Source of the DNA: Cryptomeria japonica
Lineage: Eukaryota > Streptophyta > Pinopsida > Cupressales > Cupressaceae
NCBI RefSeq assembly: GCF_030272615.1
Contig: NC_081406.1
Location: forward strand, 191,093,891-191,153,890
Direction of reading: 5' to 3'
DNA length: 60,000 bases
Shown here piece after piece: positions 1 to 11,190 of this stretch. The notes under the pieces were generated by a model. It saw only the letters and a list, made by a program, of their open reading frames with translations, made no database searches and was not told the origin of the DNA. A program made the position numbers and the translations under genes. The stretch's first letter is position 1, and each line of letters starts with the position of its first letter.

Positions 1-867
1 GATAGTCACCCTATTCTTAGAGAGTATGCAGACGTGTTTCCATTAGATATTCCTGGTATGCCTCCGAAGTGAGATATAGACTTTCGTGTTGATTTGGTTC
101 CTGGTGCAGAACCTATTTCGAGAGCTCCATATCAAATGACTACTCAGGAGTTAAGCGAGTTGAAATTGCAGATAGAAGAATTATTGGCCAAGGGATTCAT
201 TCATCCTAGTGTTTCCCCTTGGGGTGCGCCTGTTATCTTTGTTAAAAAGAAAGATGGTTCTCTTCGGATATGCATTGATTACCAACAGCTGAATAAGGTA
301 ACCATCCAGAATAGATATCCATTGCCTCGTATAGATGACCTTTTTAATCAGGTTAAAGGAGCCAAGGTGTTCTCTAAGATTGACATGAAATCTGGATACC
401 ATCAGTTACTCATTCAGGATGCAGACATTCATAAGACAGCATTTCATACATGTTATGGTCACTATGAGTACACAGCGGTGCCATTTAGGTTGACGAATGC
501 ACCTTCAGTTTTCGTGAGCTTAATGAATGGAGTTTTTTGCACCTATCTTGATCGTTTCGTCATTGTATTCTTGGATGACATTCTGATTTATTCTAGATCT
601 GTGGAGGAGCATGAGGGTCACTTATGTCAAGTACTGCAGTGCTTAAGGGAAAATCAACTTTATGCCAATTTAGCAAAGTGTGACTTCTTCCAGACTGAGG
701 TGAACTATCTTGGTCATGTGGTTTTGGGAGAAGGTATATCTGTGGATCCTACAAAGATCCAAGCCATTGTTGATTGGCCAGCAACGACCAACATTTCTGA
801 AGTTAGGAGTTTTATGGGTTTGGCCGGATATTACCGTTGCTTTGTTGAAGGCTTTTCCCGGATATGA
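1..867 (+). pseudogene. Ty3/gypsy pol copy A: reverse transcriptase
   Basis: This is the reverse transcriptase part of a Ty3/gypsy polyprotein, which copies element RNA into DNA in the virus-like particle. It enters the window already inside pol. Visible motifs are the pre-RT box ([12 protein letters not shown]), [44 protein letters not shown] and the catalytic box FLDDILIYS, whose second Asp is the GAC at 577-579. The frame is broken by TGA at 71-73, where copy B has CGA, and by TGA at 865-867. The next in-frame stop is TAA at 916-918. The C-terminal RT thumb is continuous. Many CG dinucleotides of copy B read TG or CA here, consistent with loss of methylated cytosine. Identification as Ty3 RT is firm; the element is dead. 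Confidence 0.95.
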
Positions 868-1734
868 CACCCTATTACTTCTCTTTAGAGAAAAGGGAAG
901 AAGTTTATTTGGTCATAACAGTGTGAAGCAACTTTTAAAACCTTGAAGGAACTCCTTGTCAGTGCTCCGATTTTGGCAGTTCCTGATCCATCTGGAGATT
1001 TTATGGTATGCACAGATGCCTCTTTGGAAGGTATTGGTGCAGTACTTATGCAGGATGGACGTGTGGTTGCTTATGAGTCTCACAAACTCAAGAACCACGA
1101 GTTGAACTATCCAGTTCATGATTTAGAGTTGGCAGCTGTAGTTCATGCTTTGGTTCGATGGCGGCATTTCCTATTAGGGCATCGGTTTGAGCTGCATAGT
1201 GATCACCGCAGTTTGCAGTATATATTCACACAACCAAACTTGAATGCTCGACAGCGAAGATGGATGGAATTCTTCTGCGAATATGATTTTGAGGTTCCTT
1301 ATATTCAGGGAAAAGAGAATGTAGTAGCAGATGCTTTGAGTCGTAGGCGGCATGAAGTTTCAGCATTATCCCTTGGAGTAGACTTGAGAGATAGAATTCT
1401 TGGAGTTCTTCCTCAGGATACTTTGTATCAGGATGTTAGAGCTATGATAGAGTCTGGAAGGCCTTTAGAGGGTAGATTTTCTCAGTATAACCTTGAGGCA
1501 GATGGACTTCTTCGTCACCATGAACAGATTTATGTACCTCCTTTGGAGGGTCTTCGTGTTTTGATCATGACTGAGGCCCATCGTGCACCTTATTCGGCAC
1601 ATCCTGGTGTCAAGAAGATGCACGCAAATCTTAGACAGATTTATCATTGGGCGGGTATGAAACGTGACATTGCTGATTTTGTGTCGAAATGTTTAGAGTG
1701 TCAGCGAATGAAGGCAGAGCATCAGCACTCATAG
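868..1734 (+). pseudogene. Ty3/gypsy pol copy A: RNase H and integrase zinc domain
   Basis: This continues the polyprotein in the same frame after TGA 865-867 and TAA 916-918. RNase H, which removes the RNA strand of the hybrid, is shown by FMVCTDASLEGIGAVL, HDLELAAVVHALVRW, ELHSDHRSLQYI and the closing NVVADALSRR. The catalytic D, E and D are all present. The integrase N-terminal zinc-binding HHCC domain follows, with H and H in the HRAPYSAHPGVKKMHANL stretch and C and C in CLECQ. A one-base loss relative to copy B near 1727-1735 moves the downstream integrase core into another frame and creates the stop at 1732-1734. The domain order RT, RNase H, integrase is the Ty3 order. Confidence 0.93.
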
Positions 1735-2138
1735 GGCTTTTGCAGCCTAATCTAGTACCGGACTGGAAATGGGATATCATTTCCATAGATTTCATTGTTG
1801 GTTTGCCTGTCTCTTCATGTTGTCATGATGCCATCATGGTCATAGTTGATAGATTGACTAAGATTGCTCATTTTGTTCCTATTCAAGCTTCCTACAGAGC
1901 AGCAGTGGTGGCACAAGTCTTCTTAGAAGAAGTAGTGAGATTGCATGGGATTCCGAAGCGGATCATATCTGATATAGATCTTGTCTTTACTTCAGCATTG
2001 TGGACCTCACTTCAGCATGCTTTGAAGACTAAGTTGAATTTTAGTTCAACTTATCATCCAGAGACAGATGGTCAGATAGAGAGAGTGAATCAGGTATTAG
2101 AGGACATGCTTCGCATGTATGTAATGGACCAACAGTGA
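1735..2138 (+). pseudogene. Ty3/gypsy pol copy A: integrase core
   Basis: This is the integrase catalytic core, which joins element DNA to the host chromosome. It reads in the frame that opens at about 1689. The first Asp lies in WDIISIDFIVGLP. The second lies in the SDIDLVF box (family usually SDRDPVF). The Glu lies in the TDGQIERVN box (usually TDGQTERVN). The frame ends at TGA 2136-2138 after YVMDQQ. The same TGA is present at the matching place in copy B (9417-9419), so it predates the split of the two copies. All three catalytic residues are still readable in this copy, but frameshift and stops make it non-functional. Confidence 0.92.
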
Positions 2139-2819
2139 CGTTGGGAGGACTATATATATCTAGTGGAGTTTGCTTATAACAATGGTTATCATAGCTCCAT
2201 AGGTATGTCCCCCTTTTAGGAATTGTATGGTCGTCCTTGCCGCACTCCTTTGAGTTGGGATCGGTTAGAGGACAGGGTGCTTATAGGACCGGATAATCTT
2301 CGCGAGATGCATCAGCAAGTAGATAGGATTCGTGAGCATTTAGTAGCAGCACAGGATAGACAAAAGAAGTATGCAGATGCTCATAGGGTAGATCGTCAGT
2401 TTTCTGTTGGCGATCATGTGTTCTTGAGAGTGCGTCCTCTGAAGAGTCCGATCCGTTATGGAAAGGGATCTATGTTGGCACCTCGGTTTGTTGAACCTTT
2501 TGAGATCCTTGAGAGGATAGGACCTGTTGCCTACCGTCTTGCTTTGCCATCGAGTCTATCCCGCATCCACGATGTCTTTCATGTTTCAGTTCTTCGACCT
2601 TATCATCCAGATATGACACATGTTCTTGATTGGAACTCTTTGCAGGTCGAGGACGGGCAACTTTCCATAGAGCCCGTGCGCATTCTTCAGCGTCGGGATT
2701 TGATCCTCAAGGGTCGTACCATCGACCAGGTAAGGGTCCTATGGGACCCAAATGATGAGACCTTGGTGACTTGGGAGGATGTAGCAAAGATGAGAGAACT
2801 GTATTCTTATTTATTTTAG
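2139..2819 (+). pseudogene. Ty3/gypsy pol copy A: integrase C-terminus, chromodomain-like tail
   Basis: This is the integrase C-terminal region, in the same frame as the core and interrupted by TAG 2217-2219 (family PFQALYGR; CAG changed to TAG). It holds the ELYGRPCRTPL box, a basic linker, and the KGSMLAPRFVEPFEIL and AYRLALPSSLSRIHDVFHVS boxes. The tail EPVRILQRRD...VRVLWDPNDETLVTWE ends in RELYSYLF. Tails of this form are known in plant Tekay/Del chromoviruses, where a chromodomain-like fold guides insertion into heterochromatin. Assignment to that lineage is by motif only. The true stop is TAG 2817-2819, 21 bases before the polypurine tract. This copy is more continuous than copy B over the same stretch. 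Confidence 0.9.
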
Positions 2820-2840
2820 GCTTCCAGGAGTAAGCCTAGT

Positions 2841-2854
2841 TTTGGGGGGGAGAA
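2841..2854 (+). other. Polypurine tract of Ty3 copy A
   Basis: A run tttgggggggagaa lies directly before the LTR start TGTAGTACCCC. It follows the pol stop by about 20 bases. In LTR elements this purine tract primes plus-strand DNA. The same sequence precedes the second LTR at 10121-10134. Confidence 0.85.
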
Positions 2855-3196
2855 TGTAGTACCCCTACTAGTTTGAACTCATTAGACTCATATTTTATTA
2901 TTGGTTGTTTTTTAGTGGATACATTACCATGACATATTATTCAGATTTTTATGACATTATGCTTTATTTGGAGATGAGATGTATAATTTATTTGCAGTAT
3001 TTTAGTACTTGTGATTTATGGCATTTTATGTATTATTGCTATGTACTGATTTACTTTATTTATGCAATGTGGAATTATATGTTGTGTGTTTGCGAGTGTA
3101 TTGGATGCAAGGGGACGATTTTCCTTCACTCATTTCGGTGAGATAGGGAACGTCGTGATTCTCCTTCATAGGTGAGTATGCCGTGTTTTCTATATT

Positions 3197-3216
3197 TTAT
3201 ATATATATATATATAT
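3197..3216 (+). repeat. (AT)n microsatellite in left LTR
   Basis: About nine to ten AT dinucleotides. The matching place in the right LTR (10479-10587) has expanded to about 54, so this locus is length-unstable. Confidence 0.9.
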
Positions 3217-3689
3217 GCATGTGTGGTTTGGTGATGCAGGATATTGCAAGTACAAGTACCGGGTAGGTACGGGGTATCATCTCCACCTGGCTTCACAAGT
3301 CTGAGCGTGCCTTATATTTTCCCGATGGAAGTGGAGGAGATAGTAGTTGACCCTATTTTTACTCAGTTACACTCGTATGAGTGTCGTCAGTTAATCGTTT
3401 TTTCAGTTAGTCTAGTCTTCGTATTTTGTCATTTTATCTTTTATGGGTAATTGCTTGAGATTTGTTTAATTTGAGTGTTTTAGTGGATTTAATTAATTAA
3501 TTAATTAAGTTTATGAAATTATCTCATTATTGTATTATTTATGCATTGAGACTATAAATTTAGTTAATTAAAGAAATTATTAAATTAAGCTGCATGGTAT
3601 TAAAAATATATTTTTATTTTAAAAATAAATTAGATTAATTGTATTTATTAGTTTCTAAAGTTATAATTAAATAAATGAATAAAAGGATT

Positions 3690-3918
3690 AATTGGAATTA
3701 AAGTATTGTTTTAATTCTTTATTTATAAAATTAATTGGAATTAAAGTATTGTTTTAATTCTTTATTTAGAAAATTAATTAATTGGAATTAAAGTATTGTT
3801 TTAATTCTTTATTTATAAAATTAATTGGAATTAAAGTATTGTTTTAATTCTTTATTTAGAAAATTAATTAATTGGAATTAAAGTATTGTTTTAATTCTTT
3901 ATTTAGAAAATTAATTAA
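3690..3918 (+). repeat. 47-bp minisatellite in left LTR
   Basis: Five tandem copies of a unit of about 43-47 bp built on ggaattaaagtattg and ttaattctttattta. Units alternate in whether TTAATT is doubled at the junction. The right LTR has only three copies. Confidence 0.9.
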
Positions 3919-4699
3919 TGTGCATGAGAAAATAAAAGAAAGAATAATGTTTTTTAATTATTGCATGTGATAAATTTAGAAAATAAAATAAAAAAATTAC
4001 TATTATTCTAAATTTAGGTTTTTTGTGAAAAAGCTATTGAACCTAGAATTTTAGTTTAAATAGGGGTTAGGTCTTTATTTTAGTTACACACAGGGACACA
4101 CAGGAACAGGTCAAGAATTTAGGTGAAGAAATTTATTTGAAGTTATTGAAGGGATTATGGCTCTTCTAAAGATTTCTTCAAGGAAAGCTATACAAGGTTG
4201 GAGGATTTCATAGTTGTGTGTTTTATTAAAAATATTTCTATTTGTCTCTGCTTGATGTGTGTGTAAAATAATTGTCAAATTCAAATCCCTCTTCTGGTGA
4301 ATTCGAGTTTTGTTTGAAAATTCATGCCTAATGTGTATTTCTTGTTTGTGGGAAGAATGTAATTTTGTGAAAATTAGGAAAATTATTATAGAAAATTTGT
4401 CAAGTTTTTATGGTGCATGGAAATTGCACGATTTAGGAGAAAGGGTATTTACCTGAGAAATGGTTTTAATTACCTTAAAAAAATAAATTTAATTACACAT
4501 TAAATTTATTTGGGTTAATTAAATTTTAAAAAATATATATTGTTCTTTTTATTATTTTACTTAAATTTTGTGAAAAGAGAAATATTGAAAAAAAATATAT
4601 TTTTTTTTTATTATTACTGTTAAAAATCATTTAAATTTTTTTTTTTTAAATAATAATTTTTAAAAAAAATAAAAATTAATTTATTAAACTATGTGGGGA

Positions 4700-4893
4700 G
4701 GCTATGCCTCTACCCACGCAGCTCTACCTTGGTAGTGGCTGCTGCTATAAGGCAACAGCGCTACCCAAGGGTAGCGGTTGCCGCCTTAGGACAGCAGCAC
4801 TACCCAAAGGTAGCGGCTGTTGCCATAGGACAGCAGCGCTACCTAACGGTAGCATTAGCTGCCTATGGTAGCACCGCTACCTTGGTAGCCTTC
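4700..4893 (+). repeat. GC-rich stem-loop array in left LTR
   Basis: This is a GC-rich island inside an AT-rich LTR, made of units of about 45 bp. Each unit carries a short palindrome of the form CTACCYWWRGGTAG, alternating with GCTGCTGCC/GGCAACAGC elements that can also pair. Five CTACC...GGTAG palindromes are visible here, against six in the right LTR. The reading frame across it has no stop but is repetitive and not a convincing gene. Confidence 0.85.
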
Positions 4894-5048
4894 ACAAGTT
4901 TGTTTTTTTTTTAAGATTTTAATTTTAATTTTTAATTTTAGTTTTTAATTATATTTATTATTTTATTTGTTATTTAGTTTTTTTTTTTAAATATAAAAAA
5001 ATAATAATAAATAATAAATAAATAATAATAAAATAATTATAATGTGTT

Positions 5049-5049
5049 A

Positions 5050-5117
<68 letters not shown>
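5049..5117 (+). repeat. (TA)n(TG)n compound microsatellite
   Basis: About 11 TA units run into about 23 TG units. The right LTR has only short TA runs at the matching place (about 12378-12427), so the TG block expanded in this copy alone. Confidence 0.92.
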
Positions 5118-5119
<2 letters not shown>

Positions 5120-6746
5120 TTAAATATATATATATATATGTATAGTTATTTTATTTTAATTGTCAATTTAAGAATTTAGAATTTAGAATTTAGTATTTTT
5201 ATAATTTTAAATTCGATATACATATTGGAAATACATTAGGAGATTAATACATATGTAAATTTATTTTAAATCTTTTTGGACAAATGACAAGATGGATGTT
5301 TTTTGGTATTAAATAGTTGTAAATTCTTGTTATCTGGAAATTCGTAAATTGCATGTTATTTATGCTTTGGCTTTTTTTAAGGAAAGATTGCCTGTAATAG
5401 GATCTTGCGTATATTGTGTTCTCAGTCAAGTTTTATTTCATTGCAATTTTGGTTAAATTGTCATTGTGTCCTATGTTATTATTTCTCCTAGACCATGTGT
5501 TGTTGTATAACCTGTTTGATATGAGCCATTGTGTGTTTTTGTCCAAATGGTAAATCTTGGGTTGGAATTTGTGTATCCTTCACCTATGCTTGTAAGGACT
5601 GTTTATGGTTGCATGTTTCGCCATAGAGTTCTCGTACAGAGAAACATTTCCTGTTAGTGTCCTAAGAGAGAGAGTGGCTTTCGAGCGAGGGTCATGCCCG
5701 AAGTGGATGACAGGATAACCCGTCGAAAGTTAGTTAAAAAGTGATAACCTAATAATTGATTAGGGGGTGCGTAGATTAAATATTAATTAAGATAAATGTG
5801 CCTCGTACATAGGTGAATGCTTGTATAGGGCTCATGATGTTACGAGAAGGCCTGGAATGGCAAACTTACCACCTTGTCTTCACGAAAGGATTGGTAGGGT
5901 CTGCATGAGACTTTTTTGGAACCGGAGGCTCGGGAGAGGTTACCAGGAGAAACCCGAGTATGGGGGTCAGGACCTATGGAGGCTATACCATGGTAACCAT
6001 CAAGCTATGCGATGACACTCTCTTCTTAGAGTCACTAGTGTTTTGTGAGTTGTGTTGCATGGATGGTTGCAGAGTCTTATAGTCCTTTTGTACTTGTCTT
6101 ACTTTGCTTGCTTGAGGGTTTTCTACTATCTCCTAGCACGGTGGGGTGGTTCCATTTCGGGATCACATTGTCGGGTGGTAGTGCCACTTCCCATTGGATG
6201 TTCTAGATTGTATCTTCAGGCGAGGAAAGGCTTCACTGGTGTTTCTTGGATCGTGGTTTATGTACCAGCTCTTGTTCGAGATCATTGTTCAGTTGAGACC
6301 TTGTGGTCATTGTATCAGACTTTTATGTAACCTTGATATTGTATCTTTGTAACCAGTGATATTATTGGAAGCCATGTATTTATGGATATTGTAATATTAT
6401 TATGTCAGTGAAATGAATGTTATTGTTTTGATCTTATGTTTAAATGATTTATGAAAATTGGATACATTGGAATACTTGTATATTTTTGTTTTGGGATGTA
6501 TGTGTAGTTTTAAACTTAAGTTTTCAATTTATCTTATTGAATGGATTAACTGTGGTGTTAATATAATCTATGAAATTAATCTTCGTTGGTTACCGTTAGG
6601 AAAACTTATGATAGACTTCCGTTGTGTTTTTAAATGTGCAATGATTTTAGTTAGTACACTTAGTCTTTAACAAAAAAAAATTATTTCACCCTTTAGTTGC
6701 CTAGTTGTGTTGTTTTCCTTTAGGGTTCCTGGCGGGGCATTACATT

Positions 6747-6758
6747 TGGTATCAGAGC
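6747..6758 (+). other. Primer-binding site of Ty3 copy B
   Basis: TGGTATCAGAGC begins three bases after the LTR end. It is complementary to the 3' end of plant initiator methionine tRNA and primes minus-strand DNA synthesis. It marks 6744 as the end of a 5' LTR. Confidence 0.93.
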
Positions 6759-6895
6759 CCAAGTTTCAACACTGGGTACTCTAGGTTTGTAGTGTGCCTT
6801 TCAGTTGACCATCTTGCTTAGGTCATAAATGTTTGTCTCTCATGTCTTATCCTTGCTATGGATCTGAACCATTTTCTCTTTTATGGTACCAGGTC

Positions 6896-6928
6896 ATGGC
6901 TAAGAAAGCTAGGGGAGGTGGCCAATAG
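6896..6928 (+). pseudogene. Ty3 copy B: gag start remnant
   Basis: About 137 bases after the primer-binding site an ATG opens a ten-residue frame (MAKKARGGGQ) ending at TAG 6926-6928. It is followed at once by protease-type sequence in a different frame. This fits a large internal deletion that fused the first codons of gag to the middle of protease. Confidence 0.6.
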
Positions 6929-6930
6929 AG

Positions 6931-7275
6931 TTGGCTACAGGTGTCCATGTTTCTGTAGATGCCTTTATTCCTAGTTGTGAGTTGAAATTAGGAACCATAG
7001 TTACTTCAGTTGACCTTTGGGTTATTCCTTTGGGATCTTATGGAGTTGTATTGGGGATGGATTGGCTATCATCTCACAATGCTCGTGTAGATTGTCGCAA
7101 AAAGATAGTAGAGTGTTTAGATGACCTTGGCAGAGAAGTGGAGATTGTTGGAGTACAGAGGCTGATATCCCTGTGTATGATCTCCGCTATGCAACTTAAG
7201 CGGTGCATGCATAGAGGATGTCAACTTTTTGCAATCACTCTTGAGGAATTAGATGAGTCAGAGAGCAAGAAATCA
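6931..7275 (+). pseudogene. Ty3 copy B: protease C-terminal half
   Basis: The frame reads a stretch typical of the C-terminal half of gypsy aspartic protease and the protease-RT linker: WVIPLGSYGVVLGMDWLSSH, then NARVDCRKKIVEC. The active-site D[ST]GA box is absent, removed with gag by the deletion that begins at about 6928. A one-base shift near 7265-7275 separates it from the RT frame. It cannot process a polyprotein. Confidence 0.82.
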
Positions 7276-8147
7276 CTCTTGATAGTCACCCTATTCGTAG
7301 AGAGTATGCAGACGTGTTTCCATTGGATATTCCTGGTATGCCTCTGAAGCGAGATATAGACTTTCGTGTTGATTTGGTTCCTGGTGCAGAACCTATTTTG
7401 AGAGCTCCATATCGGATGACTACTCGGGAGTTAAGCCAGTTGAAATTACAGATAAAAGAATTATTGGCCAAGGGATTCATTCATCCTAGTGTTTCCCCTT
7501 GGGATGCGCCTGTTATCTTTGTTAAAAAGAAAGATGGTTCTCTTCGGATATGCATTGATTACCAACAGCTGAATAAGGTAACCATTCGGAATAGATATCC
7601 ATTGCCTCGTATAGATGACTTTTTTGATCAGGTTAAAGGAGCCAAGGTGTTCTCTAAGATTGACTTGAAATCTGGATATCATCAGTTACTCATTCGGGAT
7701 GCAAACATTCATAAGACAACATTTCACACTCGTTATGGTCACTATGAGTTCACAGCGGTGCCATTCGGGTTGACGAACGCGCCTTCAGTTTTCATGAGCT
7801 TAATGAATAGAGTTTTTCGCACCTATCTTGATCGTTTCGTCATTGTATTCTTGGATGGCATTCTGTTTTATTCTAGATCTGTGGAGGAGCATGAGGGTCA
7901 CTTACGTCAGGTACTGCAGTGCTTAAGGGAAAATCAACTTTATGCCAATTTAGCAAATTGTGACTTCTTCCAGACTGAGGTGAACTATCTTGGTCATGTG
8001 GTTTTTGGAGAAGGTATATCTGTGGATCCTTCAAAGATCCAAGCCATTGTTGATTGGCCAACGCCGACCAACGTTTCTGAAGTTAGGAGTTTTATGGGTT
8101 TGGCCGGATATTACCGTCGCTTTGTTGAAGGCTTTTCCCGGATATGA
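7276..8147 (+). pseudogene. Ty3 copy B: reverse transcriptase
   Basis: RT domain in frame with the downstream RNase H. It holds the same boxes as copy A ([35 protein letters not shown]). The catalytic box reads FLDGILFYS: the second catalytic Asp is replaced by Gly (GGC at 7857-7859), where copy A keeps Asp. The frame ends at TGA 8145-8147, shared with copy A (865-867). This copy keeps CGA/CGG at several sites where copy A has TGA/CAG, so it is less decayed upstream, yet the enzyme would be dead. Confidence 0.95.
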
Positions 8148-8987
8148 CACCCTATTACTTCTCTTCAGAGAAAAGGGAAGAAGTTTGTTTGGTCAGAATA
8201 GTGTGAAGCAGCTTTTAAAACCTTGAAGGAACTCCTTGTCAGTGCTCCGATTTTGGCAGTTCCTGATCCATCTGGAGATTTTATGGTATGCACAGATGCC
8301 TCTTTGGAAGGTATTAGTGCAGTACTTATGCAGGATGGATGTGTGGTTTCTTATGAGTCTCACAAACTCAAGAACCACGAGTTGAACTATCCAGTTCATG
8401 ATTTAGAGTTGGCAGTTGTAGTTCATGCTTTGGTTCGATGGCGGCATTTCCTATTAGGGAGTTGGTTTGAGCTGCATAGTGATCACCGCAGTTTGCAGTA
8501 TATATTCACACAACCAAACTTGAATGCTCGACAGCGAAGATGGATGGAATTATTCTGCGAATATGATTTTGAGGTTCGTTATATTCAAGGGAAAGAGAAC
8601 GTAGTAGCAGATGCTTTGAGTTGTAGGCGGCATGAAGTTTCAGCATTATCCCTTGGAGTAGACTTGAGAGAGAGAATTCTTGGAGTTCTTCCTCGGGATA
8701 CTTGGTATCGGGATGTTAGAGTTTTGATAGAGTCCGGAAGGCCTTTAGAGGGTAGATTTTCTTGGTATAACCTTGAGGCAGATGGACTTCTTCGTCACCA
8801 TGAACAGATTTATGTACCTCCTTTGGAGGGTCTTCGTGTTTTGATCATGACTGAGGCCCATCGTGCACCTTATTCGGCACATCCTGGTGTCAAGAAGATG
8901 CACGCAAATCTTAGACAGATTTATCATTGGGTGGGTATGAAATGTGACATTGTTGATTTTGTGTCGAAATGTTTAGAGTGTCAGTGA
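8148..8987 (+). pseudogene. Ty3 copy B: RNase H and integrase zinc domain
   Basis: Same frame as the RT, with an extra TAG at 8199-8201 in the linker. RNase H boxes FMVCTDASLEGISAVL, HDLELAVVVHALVRW and ELHSDHRSLQYI are intact. The integrase HHCC domain follows (HRAPYSAHPGVKKMHANL ... CLECQ). TGA 8985-8987 replaces the CGA codon seen in copy A. Unlike copy A there is no frameshift at the junction with the integrase core. Confidence 0.93.
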
Positions 8988-9419
8988 GTGAAGGTAGAGC
9001 ATCAGCACCCAGCAGGTCTTTTGCAGCCTAATCTAGTACCAGATTGGAAATGGGATATCATTTCCATGGATTTCATTATTGGTTTGCCTGTCTCTTCATG
9101 TCGTCATGATGCCATCATGGTCATAGTTGACAGATTGACTAAGATTGCTCGTTTTGTTCCTATTCGAGCTTCCTACACAGCAGCAGTGGTGGCACGAGTC
9201 TTCTTAGAAGAAGTAGTGAGATTGCATGGGATTCCGAGGTGGATCATATCTGATATATATCCTGTCTTTACCTCAGCATTGTGGACCTCACTTCAGCATG
9301 CTTTGGGGACTGAATTGAATTTTAGTTTAGCTTATCATCCAGAGACAGATGGTCAGACAAAGAGAGTGAATCAAGTATTAGAGGACATGCTTCGCATGTA
9401 TGTAATGGACCAACAGTGA
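8988..9419 (+). pseudogene. Ty3 copy B: integrase core with lost catalytic Glu
   Basis: Integrase catalytic core in frame with the preceding segment. The first Asp lies in WDIISMDFIIGLP and the second in SDIYPVF. The third catalytic residue is changed: the box reads TDGQTKRVN, so the Glu of the DDE triad is Lys. The frame ends at TGA 9417-9419, shared with copy A. Together with the RT Asp loss this shows that copy B could not move by itself. Confidence 0.92.
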
Positions 9420-10099
9420 CATTGGGAGGACTTATATATCTAGTGGAGTTTGCTTATAACAATGGTTATCATAGCTCCATAGGTATGTCCCCCTTTTAGG
9501 CATTGTATGGTTGTCCTTGCCGTACTCCTTTGAGTTGGGATCGGTTAGAGGACAGGGTGCTTATAGGACTGGATATTCTTCGGGAGATGGAGCAACAAGT
9601 AGATAGGATTCGTGAGCATTTAGTAGCAGCACAGGATAGATAGAAGAAGTATGCAGATGCTCATAGGGTAGATCGTCAGTTTTGTGTTGGCGATTGTGTG
9701 TTCTTGAGAGTGCGTCCTCGGAAGAGTCCGATTCGTTATGGAAAGGGATCTAAGTTGGCGCCTTGGTTAGTTGGACCTTTTGAGATGCTTGAGAGGATAG
9801 GACCTGTTGCCTACCGTCTTGCTTTGCCACCGAGTCTATCCTGCATCCATGATGTCTTTCATGTTTCGGTTCTTCTACCTTATCATCCAGATGTGACACA
9901 TGTTCTTGATTGGAACTCTTTGCAGGTCGAGGACGGGCAACTTTCCATGGAGCCCGTGCACATTCTTCAGCATCAGGATTTGATCCTCAGGGGTCCTACC
10001 ATCGACCAGGTAAGGGTCCTATGGGACCCAAATGATGAGACCTCGGTGACTTGGGAGGATGCAACAAAGATGAGAGAATTGTATTCTTATTTATTTTAG
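9420..10099 (+). pseudogene. Ty3 copy B: integrase C-terminus, chromodomain-like tail
   Basis: A one-base deletion just after 9430 shifts the frame. The C-terminal region then carries TAG at 9497-9499 (shared with copy A) and TAG at 9641-9643 (private; copy A has CAA). After that it is open to the true stop at 10097-10099. Boxes KGSKLAPWLVGPFEML, AYRLALPPSLSCIHDVFHVS and the VRVLWDPNDETSVTWE tail match copy A. Confidence 0.9.
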
Positions 10100-10120
10100 G
10101 CTTCTAGGAGTAAGCCTAGT

Positions 10121-10134
10121 TTTGGGGGGGAGAA
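10121..10134 (+). other. Polypurine tract of Ty3 copy B
   Basis: Same tttgggggggagaa tract as at 2841-2854, directly before the second LTR start TGTAGTACCCC. Confidence 0.85.
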
Positions 10135-10471
10135 TGTAGTACCCCTACTAGTTTGAACTCATTAGACTCATATTTTATTATTGGTTGTTTTTTAGTGGAT
10201 ACATTACCATGACATATTATTCAGATTTTTATGACATTATGCTTTATTTGGAGATGAGATGTATAATTTATTTGCAGTATTTCAGTACTTGTGATTTATG
10301 GCATTTTATGTATTATTGCTATGTACTGACATTTTACTTTATTTATGCAATGTGGAATTATATGTTGTGTGTTTGCGAGTGTATTGGATGCAAGGGGACG
10401 ATTTTCCTTCACTCATTTCGGTGAGACAGGGAACATCACGATTCTCCTTCATCGGTGTGTATGTCGTGTTT

Positions 10472-10590
<119 letters not shown>

Positions 10591-11054
10591 TGTGTGGTTC
10601 GGTGATGCAGGATATTGAAGGTACAAGTACCGAGTAGGTACGGGGTATCATCTCCACCTGGCTTCACAGGTCTAAGCGTGCATTATATTTTCCGATGGAA
10701 GTGGAGGAGATAGTAGTTGGCCCTATTTTTACTCAGTTACACTCGTATGAGTGTCGTTAGTTAGTCGTTTTGTCAGTTAGTCTGGTCTTCATATTTTGTC
10801 ATTTTATCTTTTATGGGTAATTGCTTGAGATTTGTTTAATTTGAGTGTTTTAGTGGATTTAATTAATTAATTAATTAAGTTTATGAAATTATCTCATTAT
10901 TGTATTGTTTATACATTGAGATTATAAATTTAGTTAATTAAAGAAATTATTAAATTAAGTTGCATGTTATTAAAAATATTTTTTTATTTTAAAAATAAAT
11001 TAGATTAATTGTATTTATTAGTTTCTAAAGTTATAATTAAATAAATGAATAAAA

Positions 11055-11190
11055 TGATTAATTGGAATTAAAGTATTGTTTTAATTCTTTATTTATAAAA
11101 TTAATTGGAATTAAAGTATTGTTTTAATTCTTTATTTAGAAAATTAATTAATTGGAATTAAAGTATTGTTTTAATTCTTTATTTAGAAAA
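11055..11190 (+). repeat. 47-bp minisatellite in right LTR
   Basis: Three copies of the same unit that occurs five times at 3690-3918. Confidence 0.9.

Larger units (their letters stand above)
2855..6744 (+). repeat. Ty3 long terminal repeat, shared by the two pol copies
   Basis: This LTR is 3890 bp long, starts TGTAGTACCCC and ends GGGGCATTACA. The two ends are imperfect inverted copies of each other, as is usual for plant Ty3 LTRs. A polypurine tract sits at its left edge and an initiator-Met primer-binding site three bases after its right edge. It therefore serves as 3' LTR for copy A and 5' LTR for copy B. Inside are an AT microsatellite, a five-copy minisatellite (3690-3918), an array of GC-rich stem-loops (4700-4893), a TA/TG microsatellite (5049-5117) and a conserved non-coding 3' half. 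Short open frames inside, such as 5821-6015, are not credible genes. Confidence 0.93.

Noticed and set aside
5821-6330. Conserved frames in the 3' half of the Ty3 LTR (also 13104-13613)
   Set aside because: Present in both LTRs because the LTRs are copies. They are interrupted in the diverged LTR at 15610-15800, so there is no sign of protein conservation.
6747-6758. Possible tRNA-Met gene fragments at this and the two other TGGTATCAGAG sites (23182, 27191)
   Set aside because: Only the primer-complementary 12-14 bases are present, immediately after LTR ends; no tRNA body.
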